From Mytilisepta virgata (taxonomy: Eukaryota; Mollusca; Bivalvia; Mytilida; Mytilidae), in NCBI GenBank assembly GCA_028015205.1, contig CM051516.1:33742230-33806229 (forward strand): 64,000 bases of DNA. Reading direction: 5' to 3'. Made by a program: the position numbers and the translations under genes. This document shows, piece after piece, positions 1 to 11,500 of the stretch. The number at the start of each line of letters is the position of its first letter. The first letter of the stretch is position 1. The notes under the pieces are model-generated. The model had not been told where the DNA came from. It saw nothing but the letters and a program-made list of their open reading frames with translations, and did no database searches.

Positions 1-930
1 CAAACTTGATCTGTAGTTCATTATTATAAGCCGACTTACTAAAAATATGATAAACTGGTAAAACGGTTTGTAAAAAGGTATTAAAAACTATAATAACTTG
101 ACAATAATTGCTATCTCCAAGGGCAATAATTATGATCCGATCAGTGTGAAAGTCAAACTTGATCTGTAGTTCATCATTATAAGCCTACTTACAAAAAATA
201 AGATAAACTGGTAAAACGGTTTGCAAAAAGATATTAAAAACTAATAACTTGAAAATAATTTCTATCTCCAAGGGCAATAATTATGATCCGATCAGTGTGA
301 AAGTCAAACTTGATCTATAGCTCATCATTATAAGCTTACATACCAGATAAGATCATTTGGTAAAAGGGTTTGCGAAAAAAAGTCCCGGGAAACTATTAGT
401 TTGGCAATAATTCATACTTCCAAGGGCAACAACTCTCACAATAATTATCAGATCAACATGAAACTCAAACTTGATCTATAACTCATCATTATAAGCTCAT
501 AATCATATACCAAAAATAAGATCATTTGGTTAAATGGTTTCTGACAAAAGTCCGGAAAACTTATTTTAACAACAATTCCTAATCCAAGGATAATAACTCT
601 CAGAATAAGTATCCGATCAGCGAAAGAAAACCATTTTTTAATATTTATTTGATAAATTAATTATTGTTTTTTTTTCCTTTTCTTTGGATCGAAAGCTGCC
701 TCCTCCGCCTCAATGAATTTACGGTCCTGGAAACTCAAACTCGATCTGTAACTCATGATTTCAAAAATAAGATCAGTTGATTCACCGGTTTCTGAATAAA
801 GTCTTGAAAACTATTTTGGTAATAATTCCCATTTCATTTCCAAGGGTAGTAACTCTCAGAATAATTATCCGATCAGCATGAAACTCAAACTTGACCTGTA
901 ACTCATCGTTATAAAGTGACATACCAAAAA
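1..930. repeat. tandem array, unit about 150-160 bp
   Basis: The block CAAACTTGATCTGTAGTTCA recurs in diverged form at 2, 154, 305, 466, 736 and 886, with GATCCGATCAG ahead of several copies. The gap between 466 and 736 includes about 110 bp of extra sequence. The array runs off the left edge. Confidence 0.85.
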
Positions 931-1786
931 TTTATTTTCTTGCAATTTGAATTCATAGTGGTAAAATTTTCTAAAATTTTGATATATTATACTGGGGTTA
1001 TATGGGGTTCTGAAAATTTCAAATATTTTTGGGGGGATTATATATTTCTGAGCTATTTGGGGGGGGGGGGTGGCGGGAAATTATTTGGTATTTTTTGGAG
1101 TGCAAACATTTAAGGAAGAATTATGCCCAGTTGGTGTTGGTATAAATTTCTTGTTTTCAAATTTTTATTAGGTTTTTTGGAGGGTTTAATTTTTATCCGG
1201 GGACGAGCCTATGTACAGATGATTAAGGCGAGCACCCAACCCGCGGGAAGGGTACTCTTTTCACTTCTTATACAATATTAGGGACCATTATGGTAAAATA
1301 TAAGGATATTTTCAATATAACAAGTAAAAAAAACAAGTGAAAACCTACGTATACATGACCTAACTAAATATTTGCAGTCGTATAAAAATGAAAAATATCT
1401 GAATTCATTAAAAAATTTAATGTGTGAGGCCACCAATTAATAATTACAATAGAAAACAAGGAAAATAAATGGAAATGGTGAGCTGTCAAAAGGGGCATAA
1501 AACGACTTAAACACAAGCCGAATAAAACCAAATACAAAATTGTTTAAAAAAAAACAACAACAAACAAACTAAAAAGTTAAAATTACCCAACGTTTCGACC
1601 AATATGGCCTTGATCACTAGCATGAAAAAATAAAAATAAGATGTTGACTCTTTGAAACCCAGAGCAAGACTGAGTCCGGACATAAAATGTAAACGAAAAG
1701 AAAATTCATTTGACGTGACCGTCGAACAGTAAAGGTACTTCATATAAAATACAGAGACGGCAAGATAGATAGTAAAAATAATTATT

Positions 1787-2070
1787 GGATAACTAATTCA
1801 AGAATTTGAATATCGCAGAATATTCAACGAGTGACCGAAAAACACCTTGTTAATTCACGAATGCGCGCAGTATTTTCCAGTCATGAGTTAAATATTGTCG
1901 ATATTCAAATTCTTGAATTAGTTATAGTGTTTATTACATTGATAAAATAGACAAAAAATGCTTCAAAAATGTCATATTTTCCTTAGATCCCTTCCTGAAT
2001 CTGTCGACGCCCTTGACGACGTTAAATAAAAACCAATCTTCCACTGAGTGGAAATATCGAATTTATTTTC
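1787..2070. mobile_element. palindromic non-autonomous element, copy 1
   Basis: Inverted arms ATAACTAATTCAAGAATTTG and its complement lie at 1789 and near 1900, followed by a unique tail with CCCTTGACGACGTTAAATAA. The same composite occurs in reverse at 42493-42812, so it is a dispersed family and not a local hairpin. Confidence 0.75.
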
Positions 2071-3037
2071 AATGGAAATTACGATAAATCACCATCATCA
2101 ATGTAATAAGTAAAATAAATTTGTTTGACGTTATGAACATGTTGTATAGCAAACGTACTATGTATAAGATAGATGTACTGCAAAATGTTAGAGTGTGCAT
2201 ACTTAGTTTAATAATTTGAAATTAACAATTACATCCTGTTTGTACTAGACACACACTTGATTTCCTTTTATTTCTATTGACTGATATCATATACAGGTCA
2301 ATAAATATTTAAATTCAAAATTTTATTTTGCAAAAAACACTTAACACGACTCATGTGCTTTGGTATCAAAAAATGTATTTATTTATTTATCATAAGTTTG
2401 AAATTATAAACATACGCATTTTTACCAGAGCCATATAAAAACCACACAGCAAAACAAAGATAATTACAAGACATAACAAGAGTTGACACACTAAATGTCT
2501 AGCCTGAGTATTTACGCTGACACAGCATAAATATTGTCTGATATTCGACACTGTAACTCGAAGGAAATGCATTAAACGAAATATTTATGGTCATGTGACA
2601 TTGTCTGAAAATTATGATGCAAGTCAATCAAGCCTTAAATTGTCAGCTAACAGGTATCGGATTGGTATGTACCCACCAAAAAGTATCTATAGACCAACAC
2701 TGGTGGTCTACGTATTACATTTGCAGAGAAATGGACTTATTCGTGAAGATGTGACGAGTGTCACTCCAAGTGAAATTGAGGTCAACTTTCAGGTAATAGG
2801 TGTCAGACTGACATCTACTTGGACCAAATCACCAAAATTTAACGCACGTCACTCGGGAACTGTATATGATCCCTGTGTCACTCAAGCATGAAATGAGCTC
2901 AAGGTCCAGAGACAGGTATATATAATATATGATATAAATTCTTTATTTAAAGAGGGTAACTCAATTAGAACTAGTCTAATTTTCATTGAGGCCCTCAAAC
3001 AAGATACATGTATACAGTTAACGTTCATACATCAAAA

Positions 3038-3080
<43 letters not shown>

Positions 3081-4085
3081 AATCAATCATCCAAACATTC
3101 AAATTGCAACAATTAATGAAGTTTTCATATTATAACCATAAATTTGAAAGAAAAATTATTTGACTTGCACAGAATTTTCAAGAAAATGATTGTAACAATG
3201 TTTCTTTTCCACATTGGCTAAAGGTATAGGGATCCGGATTGAGATCTAACAAAATATGTTTAACCCTGCCGCATTTTTCTGCGTCCTAAGTCAGGAACTT
3301 TTCGGCGCGTCTTTTTACTCAAATAAACTAAAATAAAGGTATAAATACTACATTTATTCAAATTATTATAAAAAATAAAGGTCACATGTAACATGAGTGT
3401 ACACCTCTCTGTGAAATCTTCATAGTGTGTGTTATAAGTGTTGGAGGTTTGTACCTCACAATTATTTTAATATAAATAGTTATAGATGTATTGCATCTTG
3501 TATGGTTCTGATCCTGTCCAGCAAAATAACATTATAAATTGTATATTGTATGTTGAATTTCATTGTATTTGTGAAAGTAATTTCTATCTTTTGCTTTTCT
3601 CTCTATATTTATGTTCACTTGTGGCATCAAAATTGGTCAATAAAATTTAGTTTTTCTTTATACTCTCGAAATATGAGAATTATGTCAAAAATAAAGAGAA
3701 ATTACAGAAGGTACTAAAACAACTACAAGACCACAACGTAAATATGTCAGTAAAGATGGGAGTTTTTTTTAAGAAGAAAGCAAATTAAAATGACTACATT
3801 GTCTCTATCAATGCAGATCCAGATAAACAATGAGAACGTAATGAAGTAACCATAGTTGTTTATATTTCTTAATGATTTTTACTTCATTGATGTTAAAGGA
3901 TTATGTTGACCTTTACTGGAAGATGTGTGTTCATGTCTGCATGCTACACAGTTATTAAAGTTTACACATGAGAACAAGATGTCTATTAACAGTCCAGTCT
4001 CATGCACATGTTTATATTTACTGAGTAGAATTGTTCATATTTTCAATATTTCAAAAGAAGTCTTTATCACTTACTTTTATTATTA

Positions 4086-4455
4086 CAGTCAAACCTGCTT
4101 TAGCGACCACCTGTATTAAGGGCTATTCCGGAAAAAAATGTATGGGGGGGGTTGGAAGGCACCTTATATAAAATTGTATGGGTGGTCGGGGGTCTGGAAA
4201 AAAATTCTAAAGGAAGCATAAGGAAATTTTATTTTAAATTGTATGGGTAGTGGGTGCTGAAAAAAAAGCCTTCCAACCCCCCCATACCATTTTTTCTGGA
4301 ATAGCCCTAAGCAATAACCTGTCTTAAAAGACCATCATTTCAAATTCCCTTTGTAGTGCATTCTGTATAAAATTAACCAGTATATAAAGACCACATGTCT
4401 TTAGTGACCATAATTTTGCTTTCCCTTGGAAGGTCACATAAGACAGGTTTGACTG
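4086..4455. mobile_element. TA-flanked MITE, mariner/pogo-like
   Basis: Ends CAGTCAAACCTG and CAGGTTTGACTG are inverted repeats with TA on each side (4084-4085, 4456-4457), as for Tc1/mariner-pogo elements. It has no coding capacity and is split by a second MITE at 4120-4307. Confidence 0.8.
4120..4307. mobile_element. MITE nested in the 4086-4455 MITE
   Basis: Inverted ends GGGCTATTCCGG and a near-complement ending in AATAGCCC, each followed inward by a G-rich or C-rich run (TGTATGGGGGGG / CCCCCCCATACC). It is flanked by TAA on both sides. Confidence 0.75.
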
Positions 4456-4941
4456 TATGAGCCTTACTGAATAAATATCTGGGAAATTGGCATTTACAAT
4501 AAGTTGTTCTAATGTAACAGCATCAGACATTTAGTCAGAAAGGTCATCTAATCCATACCCTAATGTATTGCTCATAATGTTCTGCTGTTTATTTTTTGGC
4601 TTTTGAAAGTATCCGAGGAGATTAAGCCAGTATGTAAGGAATTTGGGTAATAAGAGTTTATTTATGAAATATTACATTCCTCAATTTATACATCATTGAA
4701 TAGTCGTTTGGTTAGTCTATATACGTTTTACTCCCATTATAGCACAATAGGATATATCAACATGATCAGTTTTTACTGGTAGGGGAAGATGAGTAATCAG
4801 AGAGAATGACTGACTATGTGCAGGTAAAATTTCAGTCCTTGTAAACAAACCTTGATGTGATTGGGGTTCAAACAAACAACCTCAGTGTTTATAAGCAGGG
4901 GGTCATTAATAGTTATATCATATTTCAGAAAATGATTTTTT

Positions 4942-4947
4942 TTTATT
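4942..4947 (-). terminator. candidate LTN1 polyadenylation signal
   Basis: AATAAA on the minus strand lies about 160 bp after the LTN1 stop codon. It sits in AT-rich sequence with other near-matches further on, so its use is a guess. Confidence 0.3.
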
Positions 4948-5108
4948 ATTATAAAATTAATACAGCTTTAATGACAAGTTAGAAATCAACCTTAAATATT
5001 ATTAAAATTTTATCTGCACTTCATTATTATTCATAAAATAAAATTTCATTCTCCATCATAAAATCTTTAATGCCATTAAAATCTATTATTCTGTATATTA
5101 CTGTCTGT

Positions 5109-8100
5109 TCAAAACAAATTCCTGCACAAAGGACATGTAGAGTTGTGACTAGTTTGGAACCATTTATACTGAAATAGAGAAAATGTAAATAGTTATACAT
5201 GTGATAGATAAACCTAGGAATTAGAATTTTGGTAAATAAAGCAAGTCTCACACCTCTATAGTTAAGAAATTATGTATTCAAAATAATTTCATTTAACAAG
5301 TTTTTAATAAGAATCAACAAAATGCACTCCTCTCAAAAACATCATGATAATTTTTACCATCTTAATTTGTACAGTACATATAGCTTAGGTTGCCTAAACA
5401 GCTGGAAACTGTCCAAAAAAGCTTATGTTTCAGAGCTTGAATGATTTATCCTGGTTCTAAGCAAGAGACATTTTGACGGAAGTACCAACAATTAGTTTAA
5501 GAAACCATTGGTGTTACAGAAATTAAAGCGTGATCAACCAAAGATTTACCCTACATGAGTTATCTAGCGTTAGAATTTTGTTCCCAGAAAACAAGTTTAA
5601 TAAACATTATAGCAATCAACATTTGAACTTACCAAGCAAGCTGAGTGAAATTTTTTCTTGCATGTTTTGCAGGTAAGCCTTGGAAGTTGGTAGTTTGTAC
5701 CATGTATCACAGAAAAACATATCATACAGTCTTCAACACCCTCAAATCTTTTATCTATATTTCTCTTCCAGATTCTCAGTCCATCAACTATACTTCCATT
5801 CTGAAACAAGAACAACTATATATGTTCTATGGCCTCATATCATCTATCAATATTCTTATTTTACAAGAGTTTCATGGGTTCAATTAATATCTGCATTTGT
5901 ATCCCAGATCCATCAATGGCATTCTTATACCAAAAACAGTAATCAAATCAGGTTTGTGTCAGGAAATTGTAGACAACAATCTTCCGATTGAGATTTACAA
6001 AGTATAATATGTAGCTATTGTTTTTCTGACTTCATCATTGTATACCTGTATAAGTCTAATTAGAGTTACTGTGAGAAGGCTGACAAAACTATATCCCTCC
6101 TCCAAAATATTATGGTGCTCAAGTCAAATTATCTCCCAAGATATAGACCAGGAAAAATTTTACTTCATGTACATCTTCATACTATATAATATCTTTGTGT
6201 GAAGTTTCATTTAATTTCATCAGATAGGCAAACAGATGGACAGACAAGGAGATTCCTATATACAACCCAAACTTTGTAAAGGGATATAAAAATTTCAATG
6301 AATTGCAGATACATGCAAGTTGGCCGTCATTTGAAGTAACTGTTGCCTTTAACTGTAAGTAAACAACCATCTAAAGCAACAATTTATAAGACATGCTCAC
6401 TTTTCTAAATATAAATTTACCTGGTACTCTTAACACAAACCCACTTACTTTTGATATAAATTAACCTGGTACTATGATGCATTCACACTTCCTTTTGATA
6501 TAAATTTACCTGATATTGTAGGAATACATTTAGTTGCAGTAGCCATTTGTCCCAAGTAGCTGCAGAAACACCCACTCTCTTTTCACTTACAACTGCTATA
6601 GTTCCGAGTGGATAATTTTCTGGTAAAGCTATGACCATTTCTATTGTCACTTCATTCAGTGCATATGTGGCTATTACTTCCCTTGTTAAAGACCGGGTCT
6701 TGATCTGAAATGGAGTAACATAGCAGGGATGAAGTAGTCTTTGTAAAGCACTGATAAAATAAATTACAAAATCTTTAACACTAAACATAATACACCTATG
6801 AAGGATTTCTTTGGCAAAGATAAGATCTTCGACAGTTCCGGTTTTAAATTAACAGTATACAATGTATGCATGATCACGCATACATCGTACACAATTAACT
6901 TAAACTAGAGGCTCTCAAGAGTCTGCATCACTCACATGGATTTAACTTTTCACCTTGAGCAGGACTAAAAATTGAAGTGTTACAGTCAATTTAGCTAGTT
7001 TTTCTATAGGGTTCTATGTTAAACTATGTTCAGCTGTGGCAGCCATCTTGGTTGACAATACAGGTCAATGGACACATTTCTAAAAGAGAACCATCTAAGG
7101 ACCATTAGTGCTATGTTCTTGTTCCAACTAGCTAAGTGGTTTCAGACAAGAAGATTTTTAAATGAATTTTCCCATAGGGTCCTATATTAAACAAAGTTCA
7201 ACTGTGGCGGCCATCTTGGTTCACAATCCAGGTGATCAGACACATTCTGAAAGAGGACCATCTAAGGACCAATGCTGCCAAGTTTAGCTCCAATTGGCTA
7301 GGTAGTTTCAGACGAGAAGATTTTTGAGTGAATTTCCCATAGGGTCCTATGTTAAACTAAGTTGGCTGTGGCGGCCATCTTGGTTCACAGTCCACGAAAT
7401 CAGACATATTTCTGAAAGAGGACCTCCTAAGGACCATTGCTGCCAAGACTGGTTCCAATTCGCTAAGTTATTTTAGACAAGAAGATTTTTCAATGAAGTT
7501 TCTCATAGGGCCCTATGTTAAACTAAGTTTGGTTGTGGCGGCCATCTTGGTTGAGAGTCTGGGTCATCCGACACAATTCTGAAAGAGGTCCATCTAAGGA
7601 CCATTGCTGCCAAGTCTTGTCAAATTGGTCAAGTGGTTTCAGACGAGAAGATTTTTAAATGAATTTTCCCATAGGGCCTTATGTAAAATTAAGTTTGGCT
7701 TTGGTGGCCATCTTGGTTAATAGTCTGGGTCATCAAACATAATTCTGAAAGGGAACCTCTTAGGAACCATTACTGCCAAGTTTGGTTTCAACTGGCCTTG
7801 TAGTTTCATAGAAGAAGATTCTTTAAATTCAAGGACAATTCCACAGAAGTCTGGTCCCAATTGACCCAGTGGTTTCAGAGGAAAAAATCTTCAAAGGAAA
7901 GTTTATGACGAACAACATCTTTAAAGGGCAAAAACTCCTATAAGGGGTCAATCAATGATTTTGGTTATGTTGACTTACTTGTAGATCTTACCTTGTTGAA
8001 CATTTTTGCTGGTTACAGTTGTCTTTATCTATCATAACATTTAAGATAATAACCTAAAACTGCCAAATCTCCTTAAAATAAACAAATCAGGGGCAATAAC

Positions 8101-8584
8101 CCAACAAAGTGTTGACTCATTTGTCTGAAAATTTCATGGCAGGTAGATCTTGACCTGATGAACATTTTTACCCCGTCAGTTTTGCTCTAAATGCTTTAGT
8201 TTTTGAGATATGACAAAACTGCAGTTTACCCACTATGTTCTATTTTTAGCCATGTTGGCCATGTTGGCCATGTCGGTTGGCAGGTAGGGTCATCGGATTA
8301 TTTTTTTTAACTAGATACCCTAAGGATGCTTGTGGCCATGTTTGGTTTCATTTGGCCCAGTAGTTTCAGAGGAGAAGATTTTTGTAAAAGTTAACAGACG
8401 ACGGATGCCAAGTGTTGAGAAAAGCTCACTTGACCCTTTGGGTCAGGTGAGCTAAAAAGTAAATATTTACAAAATGATAAACAAACAAGAACTCACTGTA
8501 ATGTTATCTAGTTGTACATCTGTTTTGTTTACTGGCTGTATTTCTTCTGTACAAAGTAGCTGGCTAACATTTTTGCTGGTGTAT
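5109..8584 (-). CDS. LTN1: LTN1 exons 26-29 (RWD-like region and C-terminal RING)
   Basis: Exons: 26, 8497-8584; 27, 6510-6704; 28, 5633-5800; 29, 5109-5168, with the TGA at 5109-5111. Exon 27 carries the conserved [17 protein letters not shown] and PENYPLG segments of the RWD-like region. The RING is split by an intron. Zinc ligands visible are C1670, C1673, C1689, C1692, H1697 and C1700 in exon 28 and C1713 and C1716 in exon 29, giving CxxC, CxxC, HxxC, CxxC (C4HC3). The YKWF motif at the start of exon 29 supplies the aromatic residue next to the E2-binding surface. The protein ends CPLCRNLF, matching the family's end right after the last zinc ligand. Exon 29 is only 60 nt and was located by that peptide. 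All ligands are intact, so the ligase should be active. Confidence 0.95.
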
Positions 8585-11500
8585 CTACAAAAATAATTAA
8601 CAATATTTTTTTCAAATACACTTAACAGTATAATAACTTTTCACATATGAAATTCTTGAACAAGCTCAATAAATAACTTTGTAAATATTCTCTAAAACAC
8701 CTTTCTTTGTAATTTATATCCTACTGGACACCTCTCCTAGCTCACAGATACACCTGAGAGTAAAACTAGCTCATTTGCTAGTAGAAAATATATTTAGCAG
8801 TAGAATTCACCCTTCAATTTTTTTTACATTATAAAATTTTTGGCAACAGTATCACCCACAGGTATAGCTCTTAAATATCTTTGGGGTTACTTTGGAATTT
8901 GGAGCTGTTCTTGGAGTTTTTTTATTATACTTCCAACCTTCAATTTACACGTAAGACATGCTTTTCCTGTATGTATGGATCATATTTATTCAAATGTTCT
9001 TGCCTACATAATTCACTGTCTATTCCAATAAATTACTTGTCTACATAATTGTTTATTCAAATAATTTAATTGCCTACATAATTCATTGTTCATTCAGATA
9101 AACAATGATAAAACAAAGAAAAACATTTAATTGCCTTCATAATTCATTGTTCATATAATCAATGATAAACATTTACTTGTCTACGTAATTCATTGTTTTC
9201 CTATCTTGTTCCCTCCACCACTGTCTGACCAGAGCTGGAACTGTCTGTAGTGCATGTCTATAAACATTGCAGGCTAAGTACTGTATGTCTCTATGGCTTG
9301 GTTTGTCTAACAATAAATCCAGTATTCACAATGAGAAATTTTTTTTTGTTGCTTTCATTTCAATTTCTAAATTTCAAGTCTTAAAATTCTGAAAACTTAA
9401 AAAGGATCTGTCAACTTTGGGTTCTTGTTCGGTGTGCTGATTAAGTTACAGAAATAAATACACGTATTTATAGTCCTTCCCCATAATATCAACATGGTCG
9501 GATATAATAAGGAACAAATGGATTTAAACATCCTACAACAGACTGTTACAAGAAACTTTCTGTGCCTTTATCACTGTTTGGAGATACAAGTATGTCTGAC
9601 TGCCCAGCTTCCCACCCTCCGTACTTAACACAATCTGGTTTAAAAATTAGTGGTATAACAGAATTTTGTTCCATTATGAACATTTTTACTTTGTTAAATT
9701 ACTAAATTATGCTGTTAATCAAATATGTTTATTAGTTTTAAAATATTTAAGCTTGTAAGACAAAATGGTAAACTTAAAACCTTTTAACTCATTTACCTGC
9801 AATATTTAGATTAAAGTTTTTATCAAACATGGCCTTGGTATCTTGTGTAGGATTGTCAGGCATTAATCTGTATATATCAGATAACAGTTGATTTACCAGT
9901 CCTGTTTGTCTGAAGTATATAGCATATTCCTGTCGAATCTCTGCTGTTGATGCTTTGAAGAAATATAGAAGTAATCTCCATGTCAATAAATAAGATATTG
10001 TTAGCGTATATTCCTCTGTATGTGGCTGCACTTTTAGATATTCCTCGACTGTTAAACTTGATAGAAGTTCTTCTAACTTAGCACTACTTTGTAATACAGT
10101 CATTAATTGCCGTGGGGGACACCTGAAAGATACGTACATATGTATTTACCCTCTGAAGTCTTCCTTGCGTGTCCAAGGGGTTCTTATGTGTATTCATATA
10201 ATAGATTTTGGATATTTTTTTTTAAAAGAATGAATTTTTTTTATGTTTAAAGTAAAACATTCTGCACTGAAATACTAGACTTTTTATTGAAGAAATTAGC
10301 TAATAATAGTTTACCAAAACAAAAAAAGTTGTATATTTTCTGAACTTGAAAAAAACTTTTATTTGGTTAATACATATATACATGTATACATGGAATGATT
10401 TAAAGAAAAAATAAAATCAACTTTAAAAAGAAAACTAAAGATATACAATATATGGTTTTTATGTGTCATCAAAGAAAACATCAATAAACTAAAAACTTTA
10501 AAAGAATTTATTTTAATTTCCATAGAAACTAAATACATTACCTAGATACTTCCTCTTCCTCTGTTTCTGTTGTTTCTTTTTCATACTGTGGTAATTCTGG
10601 TATCATACTGTAACACAATTATTCTCATTCATTTCATGTATCTCAATCGAATACAGAAAATATTTCTGTTTCTTTGATGATAAAGCTCGAAAGAGTTACA
10701 ACTGATCGTAAATCGGTTGAATATACATGTATATAAGCTGCAACTCATCGTAAATCCGTTAAATATATATAAGTTACAACTGATCGTAACTCTTACAATC
10801 GTCAGTGAAACAGTACCCTGAGGTTTTATCATACTAAAATTGGAAACAATAGATATCCAACTTTTATCCACATTTATCAGTAAAAAACGAGTTTTCATTT
10901 GACTATATTAATTATATCAGCAATTTCATAAATCTTCTTCTCACTTAAAAATAACTTTATTTTTCCAACAGTTAATCAAACATCAAAACCATAACAATAA
11001 GAGAAAAAGTGATGTGTGCAGAATATGTCAGGTGAAGTTTTCCATATACATTTTTTTCAATTACATTGTACTTTAAACTTACATAATGGGTAAGAAAGGA
11101 TACGGTTGATAAAGTATTGACATGAAATCCACATATGCATGCAACAAATACACGATCAAAGGTACAGCACTTTTATTGCTGTTCTTCAACTTAAAGTTAA
11201 AAAGATGACAAATTACATCAATACCTGTATAACAAATGGAAAGCTGTCAACTGTACTTCTCTTAGGTTATGTGACAACAATGGACACACATGATTGAGTA
11301 GGGTTTGAATAGAATCTGGTAAAGCACTTGTGTCATCAGTTTTAAGGTACGGTGGAAGTTTGTTTTCCAGTATTTGTTGTTTGGGACACTGACAGACAGC
11401 TATGGAAATAGACTGTAGAAGCTGGTCTAGTTGACCTGGTGCTGAGGTCATGTGATCTACTGTAAAAGAACAGAAAATACAATTCAAACACATAACTAAT

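Larger units (their letters stand above)
931..5108. other. LTN1 3' flank without a recognised gene
   Basis: AT-rich sequence with a palindromic element (1787-2070), a TA/CA microsatellite (about 3042-3080) and nested MITEs (4086-4455). Open frames here, such as a 98-codon one at 2595-2891, have no recognisable domain or splice context. Confidence 0.6.

Noticed and set aside
2595..2891. 98-codon plus-strand frame of ordinary composition
   Set aside because: No recognisable family, no neighbouring exons and no poly(A) context; length is within chance for AT-rich DNA.
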